Assembly: GCA_945913285.1 (NCBI GenBank)
Contig: CAMEDD010000025.1
Location: 1 to 37,427 of the forward strand
Direction: 5' to 3'
Length of the DNA stretch: 37,427 nucleotides
Origin: Candidatus Sulfopaludibacter sp. SbA3
GTDB taxonomy: Bacteria; Pseudomonadota; Alphaproteobacteria; Caulobacterales; Hyphomonadaceae
The notes below the pieces were generated by a model that had not been told where the DNA came from, did not search any database, and saw only the letters and a list, made by a program, of their open reading frames with translations. Shown in pieces: positions 17,078 through 23,853 of the stretch. The translations under genes and the position numbers were made by a program. Position 1 is the stretch's first letter; every line of letters starts with the position of its first letter.

Positions 17078-18270
17078 GCCGACAGCGCCGCATCCATCAC
17101 GCCGACCGCCTCGCGCACATGGGCTTCCTCGATCACCAGCGGCGGCGCAAGGCGCAGCACGTTATTGCCCGCCACGCCGACCAGAAGGTTATTGTCCCGG
17201 CAAAGCCCCTGCACCGCTTTCGGGTCCGCCTTCAGCTTGATGCCGGTCAGCAGGCCCTTGCCGGTCACGGCCTCAACCTTGTCCGGATGCGTATCGGCAA
17301 GGCTCTTCAAGCCCTGCTGCAAAACGCCGGACACCCGGCGCACATTTGTCAGGAACACCTCATCCGAGATGATGTCCCAGACCACATTGCCCACTGCCAT
17401 CGCCAGCGGGTTGCCGCCATAGGTCGAGCCATGGCTGCCGGGTTGCATGGGCTCGCCGCAGGCCTCGGTCATCAGGCAGGCGCCGAACGGAAAGCCCCCG
17501 CCAATCCCCTTGGCCGCGCACAGGATGTCCGGCTCCACACCGTCCGCCCACTGGTAGCCCCAGAGCTTGCCGGTCCGGCCCATGCCGCACTGCACTTCGT
17601 CGAAGATCAGGAGGATGCCGTGCGCGTCGCACATTTCGCGCAGGCCCTTGATGCAGGCCTCCGGCATGGCGCGCACGCCGCCTTCGCCCTGCACGACCTC
17701 AACGAAGATCGCCGCCGCCGTCGGCTCTGCCGCCGCCTTTTTCAGCGCCTCGTGGTCACCCCATTCGAGGTGCACGAAGCCCGGCAGGTTCGGCCCGAAG
17801 CCTTCCAGGTATTTCGGATTGCCGCCCGCATTGATCGCCGCCATCGAGCGGCCATGGAAGGCGCCGGTGAACGTGATGATGTCGATCCGCTCGGGATGGC
17901 CCTTCGACCAGTGATACTTGCGCGCCGTCTTGATCGCGCACTCGACAGCCTCAGTGCCGGAGTTCGTGAAGAACACCCGCTCGGCAAACGTGTCCCGGCA
18001 GATCTTGTCGGCGAGCTCTTCCTGTCCCTTCACGCGGAACATGTTGGAGGTGTGCCAGAGCTTTCCGGCCTGATCGCGCAGTGCGTCCACCAGCGCGGGG
18101 TGCGCATGGCCAAGAGCCGTCACAGCGATGCCGGCGATGAAATCGAGATAGCGCCGGCCATCCTCGGTAAAGAGATAGGCGCCCTGGCCCTCGACGAACA
18201 CTTCCTCCGGCGGACGGTACACCGGCAGGATGTGCTGGCGGGGGTCGGCCTGAAAACTGTCCTCTGGCAT
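17062..18270 (-). CDS. argD: Acetylornithine/succinyldiaminopimelate aminotransferase ArgD
   Basis: PLP-dependent class III aminotransferase in arginine (and probably lysine) synthesis. The 402-residue protein opens with ILPVYRPPEEVFVEGQGAYL. It has FFTNSGTEAVECAIKTARKYH, the cofactor-stacking FHGRSMAAINA, LIFDEVQCGMGRTGKLW and the Schiff-base lysine K254 in CAAKGIGGGFP. GSHGSTYGGNPLAMAV follows, as in ArgD. The ATG at 18270 has GGAG eight nt upstream; the in-frame ATG at 18342 adds 24 non-conserved residues. In relatives argD is normally followed by argF and hslO; here it is followed by the overlapping GFA gene. A 425-codon open frame on the opposite strand is its shadow. Confidence 0.95.
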   Translation of the reverse strand: MPEDSFQADPRQHILPVYRPPEEVFVEGQGAYLFTEDGRRYLDFIAGIAVTALGHAHPALVDALRDQAGKLWHTSNMFRVKGQEELADKICRDTFAERVFFTNSGTEAVECAIKTARKYHWSKGHPERIDIITFTGAFHGRSMAAINAGGNPKYLEGFGPNLPGFVHLEWGDHEALKKAAAEPTAAAIFVEVVQGEGGVRAMPEACIKGLREMCDAHGILLIFDEVQCGMGRTGKLWGYQWADGVEPDILCAAKGIGGGFPFGACLMTEACGEPMQPGSHGSTYGGNPLAMAVGNVVWDIISDEVFLTNVRRVSGVLQQGLKSLADTHPDKVEAVTGKGLLTGIKLKADPKAVQGLCRDNNLLVGVAGNNVLRLAPPLVIEEAHVREAVGVMDAALSAWKVS

Positions 18271-18368
18271 CGCGGCGGCTCCGGAAATCGTGCGGGAAAG
18301 CGGATTGTCGCCACGCTTGGAGGCGGGCGGACCCCAAGTCAACTCAGCGGCCCGGATTACGCCGAATT

Positions 18369-18431
18369 AATCGATTGGATGATCGAAAAACAATAAAACT
18401 TATTGACGGTATTCGATATAGGCTTATTGTT
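18369..18431 (-). promoter_or_regulatory. AT-rich palindromic island upstream of argD, possible operator
   Basis: On the minus strand TTCACG, 16 bp and TATCGA could be a weak argD promoter. On the plus strand TTGACG (18403-18408), 16 bp and TATTGT form an opposing promoter-like pair. CAATAA/TTATTG half-sites and AATCGATT lie among them. Dense half-sites over two opposed promoter-like pairs suggest a LysR-type regulated intergenic region, but no regulator gene is adjacent. Confidence 0.35.
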
Positions 18432-18585
18432 AATCGTGAAGCCGGGTTCTGGACGACGAGATCCTCCAACGCCCCCTTGACTCCCCCTGAAATCTTGACG
18501 CCTCGGGACCCGGCTTTCCCTTGACGGAGCCGCCGCCGGTACGCACCTCACGGTCAACGGTGGCCACTGGCCGGTGGCCGGAATG

Positions 18586-18624
18586 AAAAAGGGGCGCAGC
18601 GCCGTCACCGGCAAGCTGCGCCCC
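18586..18624 (-). terminator. Rho-independent terminator of the hisS-hisZ-hisG operon
   Basis: On the minus strand the stem GGGGCGCAGC (18624-18615) pairs perfectly over 10 bp with GCTGCGCCCC (18600-18591) across a 14-nt loop, and is followed at once by TTTTT (18590-18586). It lies about 90 nt after the hisG stop codon. Confidence 0.9.
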
Positions 18625-18714
18625 TCCACCGTTTGCAGCGTTTCCTCCCAGAAACTTGCTTATTCATACCGCAACGGATTCCAACTTGTGTCAAGAATGT
18701 GTCGAAATTTTTTT

Positions 18715-19422
18715 TCAGAAATTGTGATCTGATCGCGCAAATGCGCCAACCAGAGCATCTGCGGCCGCCTTGGCCACGGGGCCGAACTCTGCGCGCGCAG
18801 ATTGTGTGAAAGCCGCCTCGCTCTCGAGGATCACCCCGTCGCGTAAAACCTTCAGCCCGTTTGCCTTCAGCGTGGCGCCGGTCGTCGTGATATCCACGAT
18901 CACATCCGCAGTCCCGGTAGAGGGGGCCGCCTCGGTCGCGCCCGCACTTTCAACCAGCCGGTACTCACCGACCGACTTCTGGGCAAAGAACCGGCGTGTC
19001 AGGCGCAAGTATTTTGTGGCCACCCGGAGCCTCCGGCCGTGCGCTTTGCGAAAAGCGGCGCCGGCCGCTTCAAGGTCTGCCATCGAATCAACGTCAAACC
19101 AGGCCTGCGGCACAGCCACGACCACGTCCGCCCCGCCAAAGCCGAGCCGTTTCACGACGCGGAAATCGTCCGCGCCGTCCGGGGCGAGGTCATTCAGCAG
19201 GTCCTCCCCCGTCACGCCGAAATGCAGGCTGCCCTCGATCAGGCCCTGCGCAATCTCGCGCGCGGACAGCAGGCGCACTTCCGCGTCGAGCCCTTCGATC
19301 TCGGCCGTATAGCCTCGCTCCCCGCCGATCTGGCGCAGCGGGTGGCCAAGGCTCACAAGCCAGTCCTCAGTCTGCTCCTTGAGGCGCCCCTTGGAGGGGA
19401 TCGCAATCGTCAGCCGGCTCAT
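18715..19422 (-). CDS. hisG: ATP phosphoribosyltransferase, short form HisG
   Basis: First enzyme of histidine synthesis, joining ATP and PRPP. At 235 residues it is the short form, which lacks the C-terminal regulatory domain and needs HisZ for activity and feedback control. The N-terminus LTIAIPSKGRLKEQT and the PRPP/phosphate-binding end DVIVDITTTGATLKANGL are characteristic. VTGEDLL and RLRVATKYLRLTRRFF also match. The start overlaps the hisZ stop (ATGA at 19419-19422). The stop codon is followed by an A8 run and then the operon terminator about 90 nt later. The operon is probably controlled from the His-rich leader upstream of hisS. Confidence 0.96.
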   Translation of the reverse strand: MSRLTIAIPSKGRLKEQTEDWLVSLGHPLRQIGGERGYTAEIEGLDAEVRLLSAREIAQGLIEGSLHFGVTGEDLLNDLAPDGADDFRVVKRLGFGGADVVVAVPQAWFDVDSMADLEAAGAAFRKAHGRRLRVATKYLRLTRRFFAQKSVGEYRLVESAGATEAAPSTGTADVIVDITTTGATLKANGLKVLRDGVILESEAAFTQSARAEFGPVAKAAADALVGAFARSDHNF

Positions 19423-20537
19423 GCCCCCGCCCTCCGCACCCGGATCATCCGGTCAGGCCGCACCACGCCGCCGATACCCGTCGCCGCAACCCGTCCCGAG
19501 GAGAGACCGGAGATCAATCCGTCATACCGCCCGCCCGCCGCCACCGGCTGCGAAGGCGAGAGCCCCTCTGCCAGCACCTCGAAGACGAAGCCATCATAAT
19601 AGGTGAACCGCCGACCGAACCCGGCTCGGAACTCCGCCGTCCGCCGCGCGCCTGGCACGAGCGCCATGATCTTCCCAACGCGCGCCGCAAAGGCATCAAG
19701 CGCCGCGTCCGCACCGGTCAACCCACGCGCCTTCGCGAGAGCGTTCAGCGTCTCCGGTGCCTGCGTGAGCGGACAATCCACATCGCGCAGCGCAAGTAAG
19801 GCCGCGCGTGCACCGTCCGGCAGGCCGCCCGCTTCAATTGCCGCGCGCCGCGCCCGCAGGCCCTCAACGATTTCCGCGAGGCTGCGCGCGCCCACCAGCG
19901 GCATATCGCGCGCCGCCAGAATATCGCCCAGCGCCGCTTCCGGTTCGGCCGCGTCCAGAGCCTTCAGAACATCCGCATCCAGTGGACGCGCCGCCTCGTC
20001 CAAAACCGCCCGCACGCCGCCTTCCTGCCGGAACGCGCGCTTGAGCAAGTCCGTCGTCACCACAGGCAGGCAGAGCGCATCGATGAAGGCTGGAAAGATC
20101 GCGAGATCGCCGGTCACGATGGCTTTCGGCTGCACGCCGCAGGCCTCCACTGCGCGGTGGACCAGCGCGAAAAGCTCTGCGTCGGCGCCCGGGTCGGCGC
20201 CATAGCCAAAGCGCTCAAGGCCGACTTGCGTGAATTCGAACGGATCATCCGCCGCTGCCGGCAGCCGGAACGCCCTCGCGGCGTAGGTATAAGTCTTCGG
20301 CAACGCGCCGCCCTCCAGCCGCGCCGCCTCGCGCTGCGCCACCGGCAAGGTCAGATCAGGCCGCATCGCCATCTCGGCGCCGCGATTGTCCGTGAACACG
20401 CAAAGCCGCGCCCGGACCGCTTCGCCCGACAGCTCCAGCGGAATGTCCGCTGGCAGAACATAATCTGGATCAATCGGTGAGCCGCCCGCTGCTTCGAACA
20501 CCGCGCGGGCAACCGCCACCAGGGCGTCATGGTTCAT
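19419..20537 (-). CDS. hisZ: ATP phosphoribosyltransferase regulatory subunit HisZ
   Basis: HisRS-like paralogue without aminoacylation activity that forms the hetero-octamer with short HisG and carries its histidine response. The 372-residue protein has class II synthetase-like segments: MRPDLTLPVAQREAARL (motif 2 region), AFRLPAAADDPFEFTQVGLERFG and the C-terminal GGRYDGLISGLSSGRVAATGIGG (motif 3 region). It lacks the anticodon-binding domain and the full HisRS histidine loops. It overlaps hisS upstream and hisG downstream by ATGA junctions, indicating one coupled translation unit. The order hisS-hisZ-hisG puts the synthetase, its paralogue and the regulated enzyme in one mRNA. Confidence 0.94.
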   Translation of the reverse strand: MNHDALVAVARAVFEAAGGSPIDPDYVLPADIPLELSGEAVRARLCVFTDNRGAEMAMRPDLTLPVAQREAARLEGGALPKTYTYAARAFRLPAAADDPFEFTQVGLERFGYGADPGADAELFALVHRAVEACGVQPKAIVTGDLAIFPAFIDALCLPVVTTDLLKRAFRQEGGVRAVLDEAARPLDADVLKALDAAEPEAALGDILAARDMPLVGARSLAEIVEGLRARRAAIEAGGLPDGARAALLALRDVDCPLTQAPETLNALAKARGLTGADAALDAFAARVGKIMALVPGARRTAEFRAGFGRRFTYYDGFVFEVLAEGLSPSQPVAAGGRYDGLISGLSSGRVAATGIGGVVRPDRMIRVRRAGA

Positions 20538-22015
20538 CGCTGCGCCTCGACGATCGCGCGCACCGCTTCGACCATCTGCGCGCGTGGCACTTCGATCTGC
20601 CCCGGCCGGGCCTCGCGGTATTCCTCGTTAGACGAGATGGCCTGCGCCTTCAGCGCGCCCATCTCGAGATCCTTGATCGTCACCGTGCCCTTGGAAATCT
20701 CATCGCCGCCCACGATCACCACCGCAGGCGAAGCCCGCCGGTCGGCATACTTCATCTGTGGCCGCATGCCGGAGGCGCCCATGTAGGCCTCGGCGCGGAT
20801 GCCTGACCGTCGCAGCTCAGCCGCAATCCCCAGAGCGAGGCCCGGATTGTCCTTATCCAGATTAAGTACGACCACAGGGCCATCCAGCTTTGCGCCTTCG
20901 CCCATGATGGCGAGCGCCGCCGCCAGCCGCGAGATGCCGATGGAGAAGCCCGTCGCGGGCACCGTCTCGCCGGTAAAGCGGGCCACGAGATCGTCATACC
21001 GCCCGCCGCCGCCGATGGAGCCGATGCGGTAAGTCTTGCCGTCTTCGCCGGTCACTTCGCGCAACAATTCTGCCTCGAACACGGGGCCGGTATAGTATTC
21101 GAGTCCTCTGACTACGGAGGGATCGATCTTCACATCGTCCTCCGGCGCGCCGAGCGCTTCAAGCGCCAGCGCAATGGCTTCGAGTTCTGCAAGACCCGCC
21201 TTGCCTTCCTCGGTAAAGCCCGCCGCCCTGGCGAGGTTTGCCAGCGTCACCGCGCGCGTTTCAGCGCCCGCTTCGGCGAAGGCCAGCACGCGTTTCACTT
21301 CATCCGCGCCGAGGCCCGCGCCTTTGGTAAAGTCGCCGCTGTCATCCTTGCGGCCCGCACCCAGGAGGTCTGCGACACCAGAGGCGCCCAGCCGGTCGAG
21401 CTTGTCCAGCGCGCGCAGGATCGCGAGGCGCGTGCCGGCGCTTTCGGCCCCGACAGAATCCAGCACGCCGTTGAGCAGACGCCGCGTGTTGACGCGGATC
21501 ACGAACTCGCCCGGCTTCATGCCGATTGCGCGCAGCGCTTCAGCGCCCATTGCGATCATCTCGGCATCGGCGTGATAGCCGGGCGCGCCGACTGTGTCGG
21601 CGTCGCATTGCCAGAATTCCCGGAACCGTCCGGGCCCGGGCTTTTCGTTGCGCCAGACAGGTCCCGCCGCATAGCGCCGGAAGGGCCGGCCGAGCGACTG
21701 CCCCGCCTCCGCCACGAAACGCGCGAGCGGCGCCGTCAGGTCATAGCGCAGCGCCATCCACTGCTCGTCATCATCCTGCACCGCGAAGACGCCGGCGTTC
21801 GGCCGGTCATCATCGGGCAGGAACTTGCCCAGCGCGTCGGCATATTCGAACGCGCCGGACTCGAACGCTTCGAAGCCCCACTGGCGATAAACGCCGGTGA
21901 CGGTCTCCACGAGCCGCGCCTGCGCATGGATCAGCGCCTCCCGCTTGTCGGGAAAGCCGCGAGGCTTGCGGGCTAGGTCCTTGGCAGATGGGGGCGGATT
22001 TGCCTTGTCGCTCAT
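20534..22015 (-). CDS. hisS: Histidyl-tRNA synthetase HisS (eukaryote-like type)
   Basis: Charges tRNA-His. At 493 residues it is longer than the common bacterial form (about 420-450). Motif 2 reads PVWRNEKPGPGRFREFWQCD, closer to the REFYQCD form of eukaryotic and archaeal HisRS than to the GRYRQFHQ form of E. coli. The histidine loop RGLEYYTGPVFE and the motif 3 region GGGGRYDDLVARFTG are present, followed by an anticodon-binding domain. This fits the transferred HisRS known from a large alphaproteobacterial clade with unusual tRNA-His identity. The ATG at 22015 has GGA six nt upstream. The upstream frame to 22147 runs through leader RNA structure and is not coding. Confidence 0.95.
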   Translation of the reverse strand: MSDKANPPPSAKDLARKPRGFPDKREALIHAQARLVETVTGVYRQWGFEAFESGAFEYADALGKFLPDDDRPNAGVFAVQDDDEQWMALRYDLTAPLARFVAEAGQSLGRPFRRYAAGPVWRNEKPGPGRFREFWQCDADTVGAPGYHADAEMIAMGAEALRAIGMKPGEFVIRVNTRRLLNGVLDSVGAESAGTRLAILRALDKLDRLGASGVADLLGAGRKDDSGDFTKGAGLGADEVKRVLAFAEAGAETRAVTLANLARAAGFTEEGKAGLAELEAIALALEALGAPEDDVKIDPSVVRGLEYYTGPVFEAELLREVTGEDGKTYRIGSIGGGGRYDDLVARFTGETVPATGFSIGISRLAAALAIMGEGAKLDGPVVVLNLDKDNPGLALGIAAELRRSGIRAEAYMGASGMRPQMKYADRRASPAVVIVGGDEISKGTVTIKDLEMGALKAQAISSNEEYREARPGQIEVPRAQMVEAVRAIVEAQR

Positions 22016-22230
22016 GGTCGTTCCAGGTCCTGTGTCAGGCTGGGCCCGCTTAAACGGCGCGGGCCGGAATGGGAAGGCGGCGCGTCGAACCGGCCCGGGA
22101 ACCCGGTTTCGGCCTGCGTCTCTGGTTCGGTTCTGGAGGGTGAACACTATCAGAGACGCAGCCGGACCGGTTCGCGCCTCGCCGGCGCGTCATGCGTGAT
22201 GATGGTGGTGCCGGGGGGCCGTGTTCATTG
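22016..22230 (-). promoter_or_regulatory. his leader RNA with alternative stems (putative attenuator)
   Basis: After the leader ORF come segments that can pair in more than one way. A:B is GCGCC (22188-22184) with GGCGC (22178-22174). B:C is a 13-bp stem, 22174-22162 with 22098-22086, perfect but for one G-U, enclosing a perfect 11-bp stem CTGCGTCTCTG/CAGAGACGCAG (22161-22151 with 22124-22114). C:D is GGGCCGG (22096-22090) with CCGGCCC (22067-22061). D:E is GGCCCGC (22065-22059) with GCGGGCC (22049-22043). B cannot pair with A and C at once, nor C with B and D. No U run follows C:D or D:E, so the end step may not be a classic intrinsic terminator. Confidence 0.65.
22190..22228 (-). CDS. hisL: his operon leader peptide, MNTAPRHHHHHA
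   Basis: A 12-codon ORF with five consecutive histidine codons (CAC CAC CAT CAT CAC, 22210-22196), ending TGA at 22192-22190. It lies in the transcribed leader of hisS-hisZ-hisG, between a good promoter and a run of alternative stems. The density of His codons and their place before the structured leader are the marks of an attenuation leader peptide, as for the his leader of enterobacteria. Only 8 nt separate the -10 box from its ATG, so the transcript probably starts at or within 1-2 nt of the ATG and the ORF is leaderless, with no Shine-Dalgarno site. Histidyl-tRNA shortage would stall the ribosome just before stem A. Confidence 0.85.
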   Translation of the reverse strand: MNTAPRHHHHHA

Positions 22231-22421
22231 CCGGGCCGGATACTGACGCGGCCCGGTAAAGTCAACCGCAGCACGGGTTAAACCGGCTTTAGAGCCAGCT
22301 TGCTTGCAGGCCGCCGCAAATCGGCTAGTCATGCGGGCACCGGGCTTCGTGGGCGCCCGGAAAAGGCGTTCGCGCCCAAGCCCCACTCGATGGCCCGTGG
22401 CCGACGTGTGGAGACTTCCAG
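22229..22421. other. Rest of the hisS-chrA intergenic region
   Basis: The whole non-hisS gap is 406 bp (22016-22421). The hisS side holds the his promoter, leader peptide and leader RNA. On the chrA side I see only the chrA ribosome-binding site (GGAG at 22410-22413) and a half-matching TTAA-N7-TTAG (22278-22292) of the kind bound by CtrA. No convincing plus-strand promoter was recognised. Confidence 0.6.
22237..22265 (-). promoter_or_regulatory. Promoter of the hisL-hisS-hisZ-hisG operon
   Basis: On the minus strand TTGACT (22265-22260), a 17-bp spacer and TATCCG (22242-22237). The predicted start is near 22230-22228, at the leader ORF. An inverted repeat CCGGGCCG-N10-CGGCCCGG (22231-22256) spans the spacer and -10 and could be an operator or chance GC symmetry. 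Confidence 0.75.
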
Positions 22422-23720
22422 TTGACGACCGCGACACCTTCTCTGAGTGAACTCACCGTCGCCAGTTTCCGCATCGGCTGCCTCGGTTTCGGCGGCCCGG
22501 CGGGACAGATCGCGCTGATGCACCGCATCTTCGTCGATGAGAAAAAATGGATCGGCGAAGACGAATACCTGCACGCCCTGAACTATTGCACGCTGTTGCC
22601 GGGTCCCGAGGCGCAGCAACTGGCCACCTATGCCGGCTGGCAGCTGCACGGCGTCCGGGGGGGGGCTATTGCCGGCGCCCTCTTTGTGCTGCCGGGCGCG
22701 TTGCTCGTGTTCGGGTTGACTTGGCTTTATGCCACACTCGGGACAACCCCGATCGTCGGCGCGCTGTTCTACGGCATAAAGGCCGCCGTTATCGGCTTCA
22801 TCCTTGAGGCGCTCTGGAAAGTCGGCAAGCGAGCCCTGAAAACGCGAACCGACCTGGTGATCGCCGTCCTCGCCTTCCTCGGCCTGTTCCTGTTTGCCCT
22901 TCCCTTCCCGCTGGTGATCGGCGCGGCCGCCGCTTTCGGGCTTGCCCGGAGCCTGACTTCGCCGCTGCCGCGTACGACCGCTGCCAAAGCACCGCGTCCC
23001 GGCGCATCAAAAGCCTTGGTCACGGCGGCGGGCTGGGCGGCCATCTGGCTGGCGCCGCTCCTCGCAGCTTTTGCCCTGCTGGGGCCTGACCACGTGCTCA
23101 CCCGTGTCGGGGTGCTGTTCTCGAAACTCGCGCTCGTGACGTTCGGCGGGGCCTATACCGTGCTCGCCTATCTCCAGCAGCAGGCCGTCGAGGCCGAAGG
23201 CTGGCTGACGGCGCCGCAAATGATCGACGGGCTCGGCCTCGCCGAGACGACGCCCGGGCCGCTCGTCCTGGTCAACCAGTTCGTCGGCTTCATGGCCGGC
23301 TGGCAGGCCGAAGGGGGCGGGCTGATGCTGGCGGCTCTGGCGGCCGCAATGGCCAGCTGGTGCACCTTTGCGCCGTCTTTCGTCTGGATCTTCGCGGGCG
23401 CGCCGTTTTCTGAATCGCTGCGCCGCAGCCGGCTTGCCTCCGGCGCCCTCAAAGCGATCACGGCGGCCGTTTTCGGCATCATCGCCAAGATCGCGCTGGT
23501 CTTCGGATTTGCGGTGCTCTTCAGGGTGAACCTCAACGCGGCCCTGCCCGGAGGCTTAACCATCGCTTTGCCGGATTTCAGCGCGCTTGACCCGCTGGCG
23601 TTGGCCATTGCGGCCGCGGCTGCGATCGCCCTGATCCGCTTCAAGGCAAACATCTTCGGCGTCGTGATTGCCTGCGGATTGGCCGGATTAGTCCGTCTGG
23701 CAATCGTACCGGGGGCTTGA
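22422..23720 (+). CDS. chrA: Chromate transporter ChrA, TTG start
   Basis: Inner-membrane protein of the long (two-domain) CHR family, 432 residues, exporting chromate in studied members. Both CHR halves carry their signature: SFRIGCLGFGGPAGQIALM near the N-terminus and SKLALVTFGGAYTVLAYLQQQ near residue 235, each followed by an LxxxLLPGPEAQQLA- or LAETTPGPLVLVNQFVGF-type motif. About ten to twelve hydrophobic segments follow. The start is TTG at 22422, supported by GGAG eight nt upstream and by the lack of an in-frame ATG before the first motif. An uninterrupted run of nine G (22657-22665) encodes the Arg-Gly-Gly stretch of the first domain. It is divergent from the his operon. Confidence 0.93.
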   Translation: MTTATPSLSELTVASFRIGCLGFGGPAGQIALMHRIFVDEKKWIGEDEYLHALNYCTLLPGPEAQQLATYAGWQLHGVRGGAIAGALFVLPGALLVFGLTWLYATLGTTPIVGALFYGIKAAVIGFILEALWKVGKRALKTRTDLVIAVLAFLGLFLFALPFPLVIGAAAAFGLARSLTSPLPRTTAAKAPRPGASKALVTAAGWAAIWLAPLLAAFALLGPDHVLTRVGVLFSKLALVTFGGAYTVLAYLQQQAVEAEGWLTAPQMIDGLGLAETTPGPLVLVNQFVGFMAGWQAEGGGLMLAALAAAMASWCTFAPSFVWIFAGAPFSESLRRSRLASGALKAITAAVFGIIAKIALVFGFAVLFRVNLNAALPGGLTIALPDFSALDPLALAIAAAAAIALIRFKANIFGVVIACGLAGLVRLAIVPGA

Positions 23721-23744
23721 CGCAGCCAATAGCGTCGCTATCTG
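23717..23744 (+). promoter_or_regulatory. Putative promoter of the TerC-family gene
   Basis: TTGACG (23717-23722, overlapping the chrA stop), a 16-bp spacer and TATCTG (23739-23744). The predicted leader of about 100 nt holds a hairpin, GTGACTGC-GGCG-GCTGTCAC (23775-23794, one mismatch). The palindrome TAGCGTCGCTA (23730-23740) sits over the end of the spacer. I compared the leader with the yybP-ykoY manganese riboswitch known upstream of some TerC genes and saw no match. Confidence 0.5.
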
Positions 23745-23853
23745 CAACGCACCATTCGGAACCGGGCCCCTCTGGTGACTGCGGCGGCTGTCACGATGTC
23801 GGATCTACCTCGGACTCGCGCGGACGCGGCGCACCTATCCGGACCAAAATCAC

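Larger units (their letters stand above)
18271..18714. other. 444-bp intergenic region between argD and hisG
   Basis: The argD-proximal part (18360-18440) is unusually AT-rich and holds short palindromes: AATCGATT (18369-18376), CAATAA-AAC-TTATTG (18391-18405) and a further TTATTG (18424-18429), which look like an operator region. The middle contains an inverted repeat GGCCAC-N6-GTGGCC (18562-18579). The hisG-proximal part holds the his terminator (18586-18624). A 90-codon minus-strand open frame (18357-18629) starts inside the terminator stem and shows no recognisable protein features, so I do not call it. Confidence 0.8.

Noticed and set aside
17119-18396. 425-codon plus-strand open frame opposite argD, with an ordinary-looking end near 18350-18396
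   Set aside because: Almost the whole length is the antisense of conserved argD. The last residues lie in the AT-rich gap and could be a gene remnant, but nothing supports it.
18477-18526. Three TTGAC strings on the plus strand after argD as promoters
   Set aside because: None has a -10 at the right distance and no plus-strand gene follows before hisG.
18357-18629. 90-codon minus-strand open frame after hisG
   Set aside because: It begins inside the stem of the his terminator and has no protein-like features or good ribosome site.
22278-22292. CtrA site TTAA-N7-TTAG upstream of chrA
   Set aside because: Only the first half fits the consensus fully, and no promoter is recognisable beside it.
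23745-23853. yybP-ykoY manganese riboswitch upstream of the TerC-family gene
   Set aside because: The conserved loop sequences and the long three-way fold of that riboswitch are not present.
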